A stretch of DNA of 22,848 bases. Source: JBASRP01 sp044866075. Lineage in GTDB: Bacteria > Actinomycetota > AC-67. How positions within the stretch are numbered: position 1 is the stretch's first letter; each line of letters opens with the position of its first letter. Made by a program: the position numbers and the translations under genes. The notes beneath the pieces are model-generated. The model was not told the origin of the DNA. It ran no database searches and was given only the letters and a program-made list of their open reading frames with translations. Below, in pieces: positions 14,075-21,015 of the stretch. The stretch covers positions 1 to 22,848 of the forward strand of contig JBIOTQ010000117.1 in NCBI GenBank assembly GCA_044866075.1, in the 5' to 3' direction.

Positions 14075-15526
14075 CTAGGTGTTGACGATCCCGCCCTTGT
14101 TACAGATGAAGCCGCTCGCCGGGTCCTTGCGTTTGAATGTGCCGTTCTGGATCTCGAGGTACATGAAGCACGGAGACATGATCTTGCCTCCGACGTTCTG
14201 CGCCGCGTGGAGACCGTTGCCGTCCCACGAGTGGACAGCCTTCACGGCATCGAGGAGCCCTTTGCGCGTGAGCTTCGCGCCGATCTGCGTCGCGAGCTTC
14301 ACGAACAACCGCCCGGCCGACCACGCGTAGAACCCGAAGTAGTCGGGTTTGGCGCCCGGGGCGACCCGGCTGAGCCACTGGATGTAGAGCTGCATCTCCG
14401 CATTCGACGAAGCTTCCTCACTGATCGCGGTGTTGAGGAACACCAGCGATCCGTTCGCCGGTGTGAAGGGCTTCCCGTTCTGCGTCGCGAAGTTCGGGCT
14501 ATAGGCCACGGAGTCCCAGTCGCGAACCTTCGGGTACCAGTCCGCTTGGTCCATCGCCTGCAGGAGCTTCTGGATGCTCTGGAAGTTCGCGACCATGTTC
14601 ACGTACTCGACGCCTGCGTCTTTCATCTTCTGGACGTACACGCTGTAGTTCGGCTCGAGGACCTGCACCTCGTAGATGCGGTTATCGAAATCGAACCCCA
14701 CGCTCTTATAGGCCTTCACGCGCTGGAGCGCGTTCGCCTTCGTCACGCCGGCGTTGAGGTACACCATCGCGGCGTGCTTGATGACGTGGGGGTATTTCTC
14801 TTTGATGTAGTTGGCGGTGCCGATCGCGAGCTTGTCGGGCCGGATCGGGTAGATCGGGTAGACGTTGGAGGCTTTGACGCGCGCGCCGTTCACCGTGATC
14901 GCGGTGAGGTCCGGGATCCCGCAGTTCTGGCCGGCGCTGGCCCCGCCGTTATCGAACGCCGACATCGAGCCCACGAGCGCGAACGCTTTGTCGCACGCCT
15001 CACGTACGGCGGCGGCGTTCTGCGTCGAGTCGGCCTTCGAGTCGAGAGGAAGGAACTTGATCGCGCGCCCGCAGACGCCGCCCTGGCTGTTGACCATCGC
15101 CGTGAGGGCGCTCATCGCCTGATGCGTCGACTTGAAGAGCGCGGCCTGCACGCCGCTCACATCGGAAGCGGTTGCCACGACGACTTGGTTCTTGGTGACG
15201 CCCGTGTCGCTGGCGGGATTCGTCGCAGGGTTGCCGCACGCCGACGCCGCAGCGCCGCCCGTCCCGGTGCCGCCGACGGATCCGGTCGTCGCCGCGGATC
15301 CCGTCGTCGCGCCCGTCGTGGAGCCAGCTCCGCCCGTTGTGTCACCGGCGGCGCCTGTCGTTTCGGTCGACGAGCCGCCGGTCAGAGAGCTGATGCCCGC
15401 GAGCTTCTGCTCACGCGTGAGGCGGGCTCCGCAGGCGGCGAGCATCAGCATCAAACAGATACTGATCGCCGCCGCGCGCGACCTCACACCGCCTCCTAGG
15501 CCCCGCCCTCGCCGCAGGGACGTCAC
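14075..15526 (-). CDS. livK: HAAT-type substrate-binding lipoprotein (LivK-like)
   Basis: 483 residues. The signal peptide ends in a lipobox, LMLAAC, with Cys32 as the lipidated residue. A long Ser/Thr/Gly/Ala linker (about 46-108; DTTGGAGSTTGATTGSAATT and similar) lifts the binding domain off the membrane. Residues 109-483 look like a type 1 periplasmic-binding fold (Peripla_BP_6 type), with VVVATASDVSG, FALVGSMSAFDNGG and YFGFYAWSAGRLFV. It should deliver the substrate to LivHM-G-F. GTG at 15526 has a GGGAG upstream; an alternative GTG at 15487 lies four bases after AGGAGG and would give a more ordinary 19-residue signal peptide. The gene lies 51 bases after the acyl-CoA dehydrogenase stop. 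Ligand unknown; several paired cysteines are present. Confidence 0.9.
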   Translation of the reverse strand: MTSLRRGRGLGGGVRSRAAAISICLMLMLAACGARLTREQKLAGISSLTGGSSTETTGAAGDTTGGAGSTTGATTGSAATTGSVGGTGTGGAAASACGNPATNPASDTGVTKNQVVVATASDVSGVQAALFKSTHQAMSALTAMVNSQGGVCGRAIKFLPLDSKADSTQNAAAVREACDKAFALVGSMSAFDNGGASAGQNCGIPDLTAITVNGARVKASNVYPIYPIRPDKLAIGTANYIKEKYPHVIKHAAMVYLNAGVTKANALQRVKAYKSVGFDFDNRIYEVQVLEPNYSVYVQKMKDAGVEYVNMVANFQSIQKLLQAMDQADWYPKVRDWDSVAYSPNFATQNGKPFTPANGSLVFLNTAISEEASSNAEMQLYIQWLSRVAPGAKPDYFGFYAWSAGRLFVKLATQIGAKLTRKGLLDAVKAVHSWDGNGLHAAQNVGGKIMSPCFMYLEIQNGTFKRKDPASGFICNKGGIVNT

Positions 15527-15551
15527 ATGGCTCCCGTTACATAGATCCGGG

Positions 15552-15572
15552 CTTCACCCTGGATTGGTGAAG
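15552..15572 (-). terminator. Small hairpin between the acyl-CoA dehydrogenase and livK
   Basis: CTTCACC (15552-15558) and GGTGAAG (15566-15572) form a perfect 7-bp stem with a 7-base loop, starting five bases after the acyl-CoA dehydrogenase stop. On the minus strand no T run follows, so it is more likely a weak terminator, attenuator or mRNA-end stabiliser than a full stop. It could reduce livK-operon expression relative to the dehydrogenase. Confidence 0.4.
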
Positions 15573-15577
15573 ATTTA

Positions 15578-16732
15578 TCAGTTTCGCCGGGTCTCGGCCC
15601 ACGACCTGCTCGCGTCGGGTTCCGGTTCGCGAGGAAGTCCCAATATCCGCTCCCCGATGATGTTCTTGAGAACCTCGGAGGTTCCCCCGCCGATCGTCAA
15701 CGCCGGGGAGAAAACGAAACCGTTCGCCCACCAGGTGGGATCCGCGCCGAGCGGACCGACCTCTTTCAAGACGCCTTCCGCGCCGGACAGGTCGCGGGCG
15801 AGGCGGAAGATGTGCTGCCCGTGCGGGTCGGAGAGCGCCTTGGCGACCGAGGACTCGGGGCCGAGCTTCCCGGCGACGAGCGCCGCGACCATGCGCAGGC
15901 GGTAGACGCGGAGGATCTCTCCTTCCATGTAGACCTGAGCGAGACGCTGGCGCATGACGGCGTCTTTCGTCCCGCCGCGCTCGCGGACGAGGTTCACCAG
16001 ATCCGCTGCGGTCGGGCCCCAACCCCACTGCGCGCCGGCGCGAGCGAGCGTGACACGCTCGTTGGCGAGCGTCTCCCGCGCCAGTTCCCAGCCGCGATTC
16101 TCTTCACCGATCAGGTTCTCCGCGGGAACGCGCATGTCCGTGAAGAAGACGTTGTTGAACATGTGCATGCCGGTCATCTCGACGATCGGCTGGATCTCGA
16201 TGCCCGGCGACCGCATGTCGATGATGAAGTACGACAACCCGGCGTGTTTCGGGGCGTCGGGGTTCGTGCGGCAGAGCAGGATGCCGTACTTGGCGACGTG
16301 TCCGAGCGACGTCCACGTCTTCTGTCCGTTCACCACGTAGTGGTCGCCGTCGCGCAGCGCGCGCGTCGACACGCCCGCGAGGTCGCTGCCGGCGCCCGGT
16401 TCACTGAAGAGCTGGCACCAGATGTCCTCGCCGGCGAGCATCGGCGGCAGGTAGCGGTCCTTCTGTTCCTGCGACCCGTGCATCACCAGGATCGGGCCGC
16501 AGTGACCGGTCCCGATGGGGTTGATCGGACGCTGGACCTTCGCCTTGCGCAGCTCGTCGTCGATGATCAGCTGCGTCATCGGGTCGGCCTCGCGGCCCCA
16601 GGGCTTGGGCCAGTGCGGGACGACCAGGCCGGCATCGGCGAGGTCCTTCCCCGTCGGCTCCGGATGCGCCTTCAGCCAGTCGCGGATCTCCTGGCGCCGA
16701 GGGTCGTCATTCGGCGGGAGCTCGAAATCCAT
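15578..16732 (-). CDS. Acyl-CoA dehydrogenase (FadE, steroid side-chain type)
   Basis: 384 residues. FAD-dependent alpha,beta-dehydrogenation of an acyl-CoA. Visible are the FAD/substrate segments CQLFSEPGAGSDLAG (106-120) and VVNGQKTWTSLG (133-144), and the C-terminal IGGGTSEVLKNIIGERILGL. The catalytic glutamate of the MCAD type is absent (glycine in IGGGT), but Glu225 in ANERVTL falls where isovaleryl-CoA dehydrogenase and mycobacterial FadE26 keep their base. Mycobacterial sterol dehydrogenases of this kind are two-gene heterotetramers; here only one gene is present. The ATG at 16732 was preferred to one at 16771, which would lie inside the operator at 16764. It is divergent from kstR, sharing that operator, and may lead the livK-HM-G-F transcript. 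Confidence 0.9.
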   Translation of the reverse strand: MDFELPPNDDPRRQEIRDWLKAHPEPTGKDLADAGLVVPHWPKPWGREADPMTQLIIDDELRKAKVQRPINPIGTGHCGPILVMHGSQEQKDRYLPPMLAGEDIWCQLFSEPGAGSDLAGVSTRALRDGDHYVVNGQKTWTSLGHVAKYGILLCRTNPDAPKHAGLSYFIIDMRSPGIEIQPIVEMTGMHMFNNVFFTDMRVPAENLIGEENRGWELARETLANERVTLARAGAQWGWGPTAADLVNLVRERGGTKDAVMRQRLAQVYMEGEILRVYRLRMVAALVAGKLGPESSVAKALSDPHGQHIFRLARDLSGAEGVLKEVGPLGADPTWWANGFVFSPALTIGGGTSEVLKNIIGERILGLPREPEPDASRSWAETRRN

Positions 16733-16763
16733 GGGCGGACGATACCGCCCGATCCCAAAAAAT

Positions 16764-16777
16764 TGCAACACGTTCTA
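16764..16777 (+). promoter_or_regulatory. KstR-type operator shared by kstR and the acyl-CoA dehydrogenase
   Basis: TGCAACACGTTCTA is an exact match to TNNAACNNGTTNNA, though the outer arms are less symmetric than at 8063. The right arm runs into TACTAT (16776-16781), a good -10, nine bases before the GTG start of kstR. This predicts autoregulation and control of the diverging dehydrogenase gene from the same site. Confidence 0.8.
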
Positions 16778-16790
16778 CTATCCTTGTACC

Positions 16791-17438
16791 GTGGCACGGA
16801 TGGAGCCGGAGCGGGACGGGAACCGGGGTCTCACCGAGCGCCAGGCGGAGCGCCGCGCGCGTGTGGTGAAGGCCGCGATCGTGCTCGCCAACGCCGGCGG
16901 ATACGAGGCCGTTCAGATGCGCGACGTCGCCGCCAAGGCGCGGGTCGCTCTGGGCACCCTCTACCGCTACTTCTCCTCCAAGGACCACCTGCTGGTGTCG
17001 TGTCTCGCGCAGTGGACGCGCGAGTTCCAGCAGCGGATGGCCGTCAAGCCCCCGTCCGGCAACACGCCGGCCGACCGCGTCGTGGATGTGCTGCGGCGTG
17101 CGGCGACGGCGCTCGAGCGCTCCCCCGACCTCATGGCGGCGTTCGTCTCGGGGCTCACATCGATCTCGGCTGAGGACACCGCCGGGATGGCGGAAGTCAC
17201 CGCGGTCTACTCGCAGCTCGTGGAGTTCATCACCGACGCGATGCACGACGGAGAACGCCCCGAGCGCGAGGCCGTTATCCGCGTGGTGGGAGAGGTGTGG
17301 CTCGCGACCTTGATCGCGCGCGTGCGCGGGTGGTCGCAGGCCGGGCAGATGGCCGACGACCTCGAGGCCGCCGTCCGGCTGCTGTTGCACGAAGACGCCG
17401 TCTCCGGACGGCGTGCGATGGCGCGGGCACGCGCGTAG
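16791..17438 (+). CDS. kstR: TetR-family regulator, KstR-like repressor of sterol catabolism
   Basis: 215 residues from GTG at 16791; an ATG at 16800 is possible. The N-terminal DNA-binding domain holds GGYEAVQMRDVAAKARVALG then TLYRYFSSKDHLLVS (37-70), which matches my recollection of M. tuberculosis KstR almost residue for residue (GGYEAVQMR, VA-GTLYRYF-SK-HLLVS). The C-terminal helical half would bind the inducer; KstR responds to a sterol-CoA ester. No SD is visible and a -10-like TACTAT ends nine bases upstream, so translation is probably leaderless. Its own promoter carries an exact KstR motif, and three further sites lie in the window. It heads the operon with the thiolase, SDR, ALDH and F420-type genes. 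Regulator type and target motif support each other. Confidence 0.9.
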   Translation: MARMEPERDGNRGLTERQAERRARVVKAAIVLANAGGYEAVQMRDVAAKARVALGTLYRYFSSKDHLLVSCLAQWTREFQQRMAVKPPSGNTPADRVVDVLRRAATALERSPDLMAAFVSGLTSISAEDTAGMAEVTAVYSQLVEFITDAMHDGERPEREAVIRVVGEVWLATLIARVRGWSQAGQMADDLEAAVRLLLHEDAVSGRRAMARARA

Positions 17439-17466
17439 GCGCGGCCCGACGGGAAAGGAGTTTCAG

Positions 17467-18621
17467 ATGCGCGAACCGGTCATCGTCGAAGCGGTCCGCA
17501 CTCCCATAGGGAAGCGCAACGGACAGCTCTCTTCTTTGCACGCGGCGGATCTCCTCGGCGCTGCGCTCGTCGAAGTCGTGAAACGCGCCGGCATCGAGGC
17601 GTCCGACGTCGGCCAGGTCGTCGGCGGCTGCGTGACCCAGGCCGGCGAACAAGCCTGCAACGTCGCGCGCAACGCGTGGCTCGGACAGAGCCTCCCGTAT
17701 GAGGTCGCGGCGACGACCGTCGACGCGCAGTGCGGGTCCTCGCAGCAGGCGAATCACCTGATCGAGGGCCTGATCCATGCGTCCTCGATCGACGTCGGCA
17801 TCGCGTGCGGCGTCGAGGCGATGAGCCGCGTCGGACTGGGCGCCAACGTGATCAACGGGCCCGGCTACTTCGAGCCCCCGGGCTGGCCGTGGGACACGCC
17901 GAACCAGTTCCAGGCCGCGGAGCGCATCGCGCAGAAGCGCGGGATCACGCGCGAGGACGTCGACGCGTGGGGACTCGCCTCCCAACAGAAAGCGGCGGTC
18001 GCTTGGGACGAGGGCCGCTTCGCGCGCGAGGTCATGTCGATCGACGCGCCGGTGCCCGGCGCGGAGAACGGGGAGCGCGCCGTCGTCGCGCGCGATCAAG
18101 GCCTGCGTGAGACGACGCTCGAGGGCCTTGGGAAACTGAAGCCGGTCCTCGACGATGGCATCCACACCGCCGGCAATTCGTCGCAGATCTCCGACGGTGC
18201 CGCGGCGGTCCTTTGGATGGACAAGGCGAAGGCGGACGCACTCGGCCTGAAGCCGCGCGCACGGATCCTCGCGCAGACGGTGGTCGGTAGCGACCCCTAC
18301 TTCCTGCTCGACGGCCCGGTCGACGCGACGCGCGCGGTCCTGGCCAAGGCCGGCATGTCGTTGAAAGACATCGACATCGTCGAGATCAACGAGGCCTTCG
18401 CGTCGGTCGTCCTGTCGTGGGCGTCGGTGCACGAGCCCGACCGGGACAAGGTGAACGTGAACGGCGGCGCGATCGCGCTCGGGCATCCGGTCGGTGCGAC
18501 CGGAGCGCGTCTCATCACGACCGCCATGCACGAGCTCGAGCGCCGCAACGCGCAGTTCGCCCTCATCACGATGTGTTGCGGCGGGGCGCTCGGAACGGGC
18601 ACCATTCTCGAACGCCTGTAG
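17467..18621 (+). CDS. fadA5: Acetyl-CoA acyltransferase, FadA5-like steroid thiolase
   Basis: 384 residues, a full-length degradative thiolase that cleaves a 3-ketoacyl-CoA with CoA. Catalytic residues: Cys89 (VDAQCGSSQQANH), His340 (LGHPVGATG) and Cys370 (ITMCCGG). It is strikingly close to what I recall of M. tuberculosis FadA5, the thiolase of cholesterol side-chain removal: PIGKRNG, GIACGVEAMSRVGLGAN, HTAGNSSQISDGAAAVLWMD and EINEAFASVVLSWA are shared or nearly so. A clear SD (GGGAAAGGAG) precedes the ATG at 17467, which is 28 bases after the kstR stop; an upstream GTG/ATG in frame would overlap kstR. Second gene of the kstR operon. Confidence 0.93.
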   Translation: MREPVIVEAVRTPIGKRNGQLSSLHAADLLGAALVEVVKRAGIEASDVGQVVGGCVTQAGEQACNVARNAWLGQSLPYEVAATTVDAQCGSSQQANHLIEGLIHASSIDVGIACGVEAMSRVGLGANVINGPGYFEPPGWPWDTPNQFQAAERIAQKRGITREDVDAWGLASQQKAAVAWDEGRFAREVMSIDAPVPGAENGERAVVARDQGLRETTLEGLGKLKPVLDDGIHTAGNSSQISDGAAAVLWMDKAKADALGLKPRARILAQTVVGSDPYFLLDGPVDATRAVLAKAGMSLKDIDIVEINEAFASVVLSWASVHEPDRDKVNVNGGAIALGHPVGATGARLITTAMHELERRNAQFALITMCCGGALGTGTILERL

Positions 18622-18639
18622 ATCAACCAAGGGGGAACC

Positions 18640-19530
18640 GTGCTTGACGGCAAAGTAGCCATCGTGACCGGAGCCGGACGCGGACTCGGCCGCGCCGAAT
18701 CGCTTGAGCTCGCGCGGCAGGGGGCGCGCGTCGTCGTCAACGACCTCGGCGGAACCGTGGACGGGAAACCGACCGACGAGCACCCGGGGCAGCAGGTCGT
18801 CGAAGAGATCAAGGCCGCCGGCGGCCAGGCCGTCGCGCACAACGGCGACGTCACCGACTTCGCGCAGGCAAAGGACATGATCGACCTCGCGATCAAGACG
18901 TTCGGCTCACTGGACATCTTGGTGAACAACGCGGGGATCCTGCGCGACCGCATGATCTTCAACATGAGCGAGGAAGAGTGGGACTCGGTGGTCAAGGTCC
19001 ACATGAAAGGCCACTTCTCCCCTACCCACCACGCGTGCGTGTATTGGCGCCAGAAGGCGAAGGACGCCGGCGGCTCGACCTACGGGCGGATCATCAACAC
19101 GTCCTCCGAGGCGTTCCTGATGGGCTCGCCGGGACAGCCGAACTACGCGGCGGCCAAAGGCGGGATCGTGGGCCTGGCGATGTCGGTCGCGCAGTCCATG
19201 GGCAAGTACGGCGTCACGTCGAACGCGATCTGCCCGCGCGCGCGGACGCGCATGACCGAGGACCTCTTCGACATGGACGCCACGATCTTCGCGCCCGAGA
19301 ACGTGGCGCCACTCGTCGCGTATCTCGCGTCCCCGGCGGCGGAGCGCGTCAGCGGTCAGGTCTTCATCGTCTACGGCGGCGACGTGCAGGTCGTGGCCGG
19401 GCCCACGATCGCGGAGGTGTTCCATACCGACGCCGGCCGCTGGACTGTGGACGGTCTCGCCGACTCGATGGGACCCTGGTACGAGAAGCGCGAGCCGGTC
19501 CTCGACGGATTCATCATCAAGATGGGGTAA
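18640..19530 (+). CDS. SDR-family (3R)-hydroxyacyl-CoA dehydrogenase, Hsd4A/HSD17B4-like
   Basis: 296 residues. NAD(P)-binding TGAGRGLG (10-17), NNAG (96-99) and the catalytic Ser155/156, Tyr169 and Lys173 (NYAAAK). The insertion NDLGGTVDGKPTDEHPGQQV after the second strand, together with ILRDRMIFNMSEEEWDSV, is typical of the dehydrogenase part of peroxisomal multifunctional enzyme 2 and of mycobacterial Hsd4A, which oxidises the 22-hydroxy steroid-CoA made by EchA19. The NPG-type motif reads NAICPRARTRMTE. The GTG start at 18640 has AAGGGGGAA just before it and lies 18 bases after the thiolase stop. It should perform the third step of the side-chain cycle; substrate stereochemistry not provable here. 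Confidence 0.88.
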   Translation: MLDGKVAIVTGAGRGLGRAESLELARQGARVVVNDLGGTVDGKPTDEHPGQQVVEEIKAAGGQAVAHNGDVTDFAQAKDMIDLAIKTFGSLDILVNNAGILRDRMIFNMSEEEWDSVVKVHMKGHFSPTHHACVYWRQKAKDAGGSTYGRIINTSSEAFLMGSPGQPNYAAAKGGIVGLAMSVAQSMGKYGVTSNAICPRARTRMTEDLFDMDATIFAPENVAPLVAYLASPAAERVSGQVFIVYGGDVQVVAGPTIAEVFHTDAGRWTVDGLADSMGPWYEKREPVLDGFIIKMG

Positions 19531-19535
19531 GGCGC

Positions 19536-21014
19536 ATGGCCTTCGGCGAGTCCCGGCTGCTGATCGACGGGAAGCTCGTCGAGGCGTCGAACGGCGCGAC
19601 CTTCGAGAACATCAACCCCGCGACCGAAGAGGTCATCGGCGTCACGGCCGACGCGACGGTCGAGGATGCCGGCGCCGCCGCCCTCGCGGCTCGCCGCGCG
19701 TTCGACGAGACGCCGTGGGCGACGGATCCCGGCTTCCGCGCGCGCTGCCTGCGGCAGCTGCAGACCGCGATGATGGAAAGCCGTCAGGAGTTCGTCGACG
19801 CGTTGACGGCGGAGGCCGGCTCGCCGGCCATCCTGGCATCGTTCATCCAGTTCAATCTGCCGGTCGAGTGGCTCGATTACTGGGCGACGATGGCGGAGAC
19901 GTATGTCTACGAGCGCGAGCTCCCCACGTCGGAGGTATTCGGAGCCACCCATCGAGGCGTCGAGATGCGCGAGCCCGTCGGCGTCGTGACGGCCATCACC
20001 CCGTTCAACTATCCGGTTTTCGTGAACCTCGGGAAGGTCGGCCCGGCGCTCGCTGCGGGCAACGCCGTCATCCTCAAACCCTCGCCGGAAACTCCGTGGA
20101 GCGCGACGATCATGGGTCGCGTAGTCGCGGAGCAGACCGACATGCCGCCGGGGATCTTCAGCGTCGTCGCGTCGTCCCGGGTCGACACGGCCGAGGCGCT
20201 CGTCAAGCATCCCGACGTCGACATGGTGTCGTTCACGGGATCGACCGCCGTCGGCCGGCGGATCATGGAGTCGTGCGCCGAGCGCGCGAAGAAATGCCTG
20301 CTCGAGCTCGGCGGAAAGTCCGCGAACATCATCCTCGACGACCTCGAAGACGCCGACGTCGAGCGCGCCATCGCGCTGGGCGGAGGCTGGGTGTGCACCC
20401 ACTCGGGACAGGGCTGCGCGATGTACACGCGGCTGTTGCTCCCCCGATCCCGGTACGACCGGTGGGTCGAGGTCGTCAAGGCGTACTTCGAAGGCGCGCG
20501 CGAGCGCGTCGGTGATCCCTCCGAGCCGGGGGTCCTCCAGGGTCCTCAGATCAGTGCGCGGCAGCGCGACAAGGTGCTGTCCATGATCGATGAGGGACGG
20601 CGTCAGGGGGCACGGTTGCTCGTCGGCGGTGGCGTGCCCTCGCATCTGCCGCGCGGGTACTTCGTCGAACCGACGCTGTTCGTGGACGCCGATCCCGACT
20701 CCATGATCGCGCAAGAGGAATTCTTCGGGCCCGTCCTAGTGGTCATCCCGTACGACGACGAAGAGGATGCGATCAGGATCGCGAACAATTCGATCTACGG
20801 GCTGTCCGGCTCCGTTTGGTCGGCCGATGAAGAAAGGGCCCTGCGGGTCGCGCGCCGCATGCGCACGGGAACCGTCGCCATCAACAGCAGCCAATGGCTG
20901 GACAAGACGCGTGCGTTCGGCGGCTACAAGCAGTCGGGCGTCGGCCGCGAGTTCGGTGTGCAAGGATTCGAGGAGTACACGGAGACCAAGGTCGTCTCAC
21001 TTCCGGGGGCGTGA
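19536..21014 (+). CDS. NAD(P)-dependent aldehyde dehydrogenase
   Basis: 492 residues, full length. Catalytic Cys294 (SGQGCAMYTRLL) and general base Glu257 (LELGGKSANI); the cofactor site is FTGSTAVG (233-240) with Lys181 and ITPFNYP (154-160) near the start of the Rossmann part; EEFFGPVLVV and the C-terminal GGYKQSGVGRE are family hallmarks. The ATG at 19536 lies five bases after the SDR stop, so the two are cotranscribed. In a sterol operon it might oxidise a side-chain aldehyde formed by the P450, or a short aldehyde released by a retro-aldol step; the sequence does not decide. Substrate is inference only. Confidence 0.9.
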   Translation: MAFGESRLLIDGKLVEASNGATFENINPATEEVIGVTADATVEDAGAAALAARRAFDETPWATDPGFRARCLRQLQTAMMESRQEFVDALTAEAGSPAILASFIQFNLPVEWLDYWATMAETYVYERELPTSEVFGATHRGVEMREPVGVVTAITPFNYPVFVNLGKVGPALAAGNAVILKPSPETPWSATIMGRVVAEQTDMPPGIFSVVASSRVDTAEALVKHPDVDMVSFTGSTAVGRRIMESCAERAKKCLLELGGKSANIILDDLEDADVERAIALGGGWVCTHSGQGCAMYTRLLLPRSRYDRWVEVVKAYFEGARERVGDPSEPGVLQGPQISARQRDKVLSMIDEGRRQGARLLVGGGVPSHLPRGYFVEPTLFVDADPDSMIAQEEFFGPVLVVIPYDDEEDAIRIANNSIYGLSGSVWSADEERALRVARRMRTGTVAINSSQWLDKTRAFGGYKQSGVGREFGVQGFEEYTETKVVSLPGA

Positions 21015-21015
21015 C

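Noticed and set aside
17275..18840. Long antisense open frame of about 520 codons over the thiolase and SDR genes
   Set aside because: A high-GC shadow frame; the plus-strand genes have catalytic motifs and SD sites, the antisense frame has neither.
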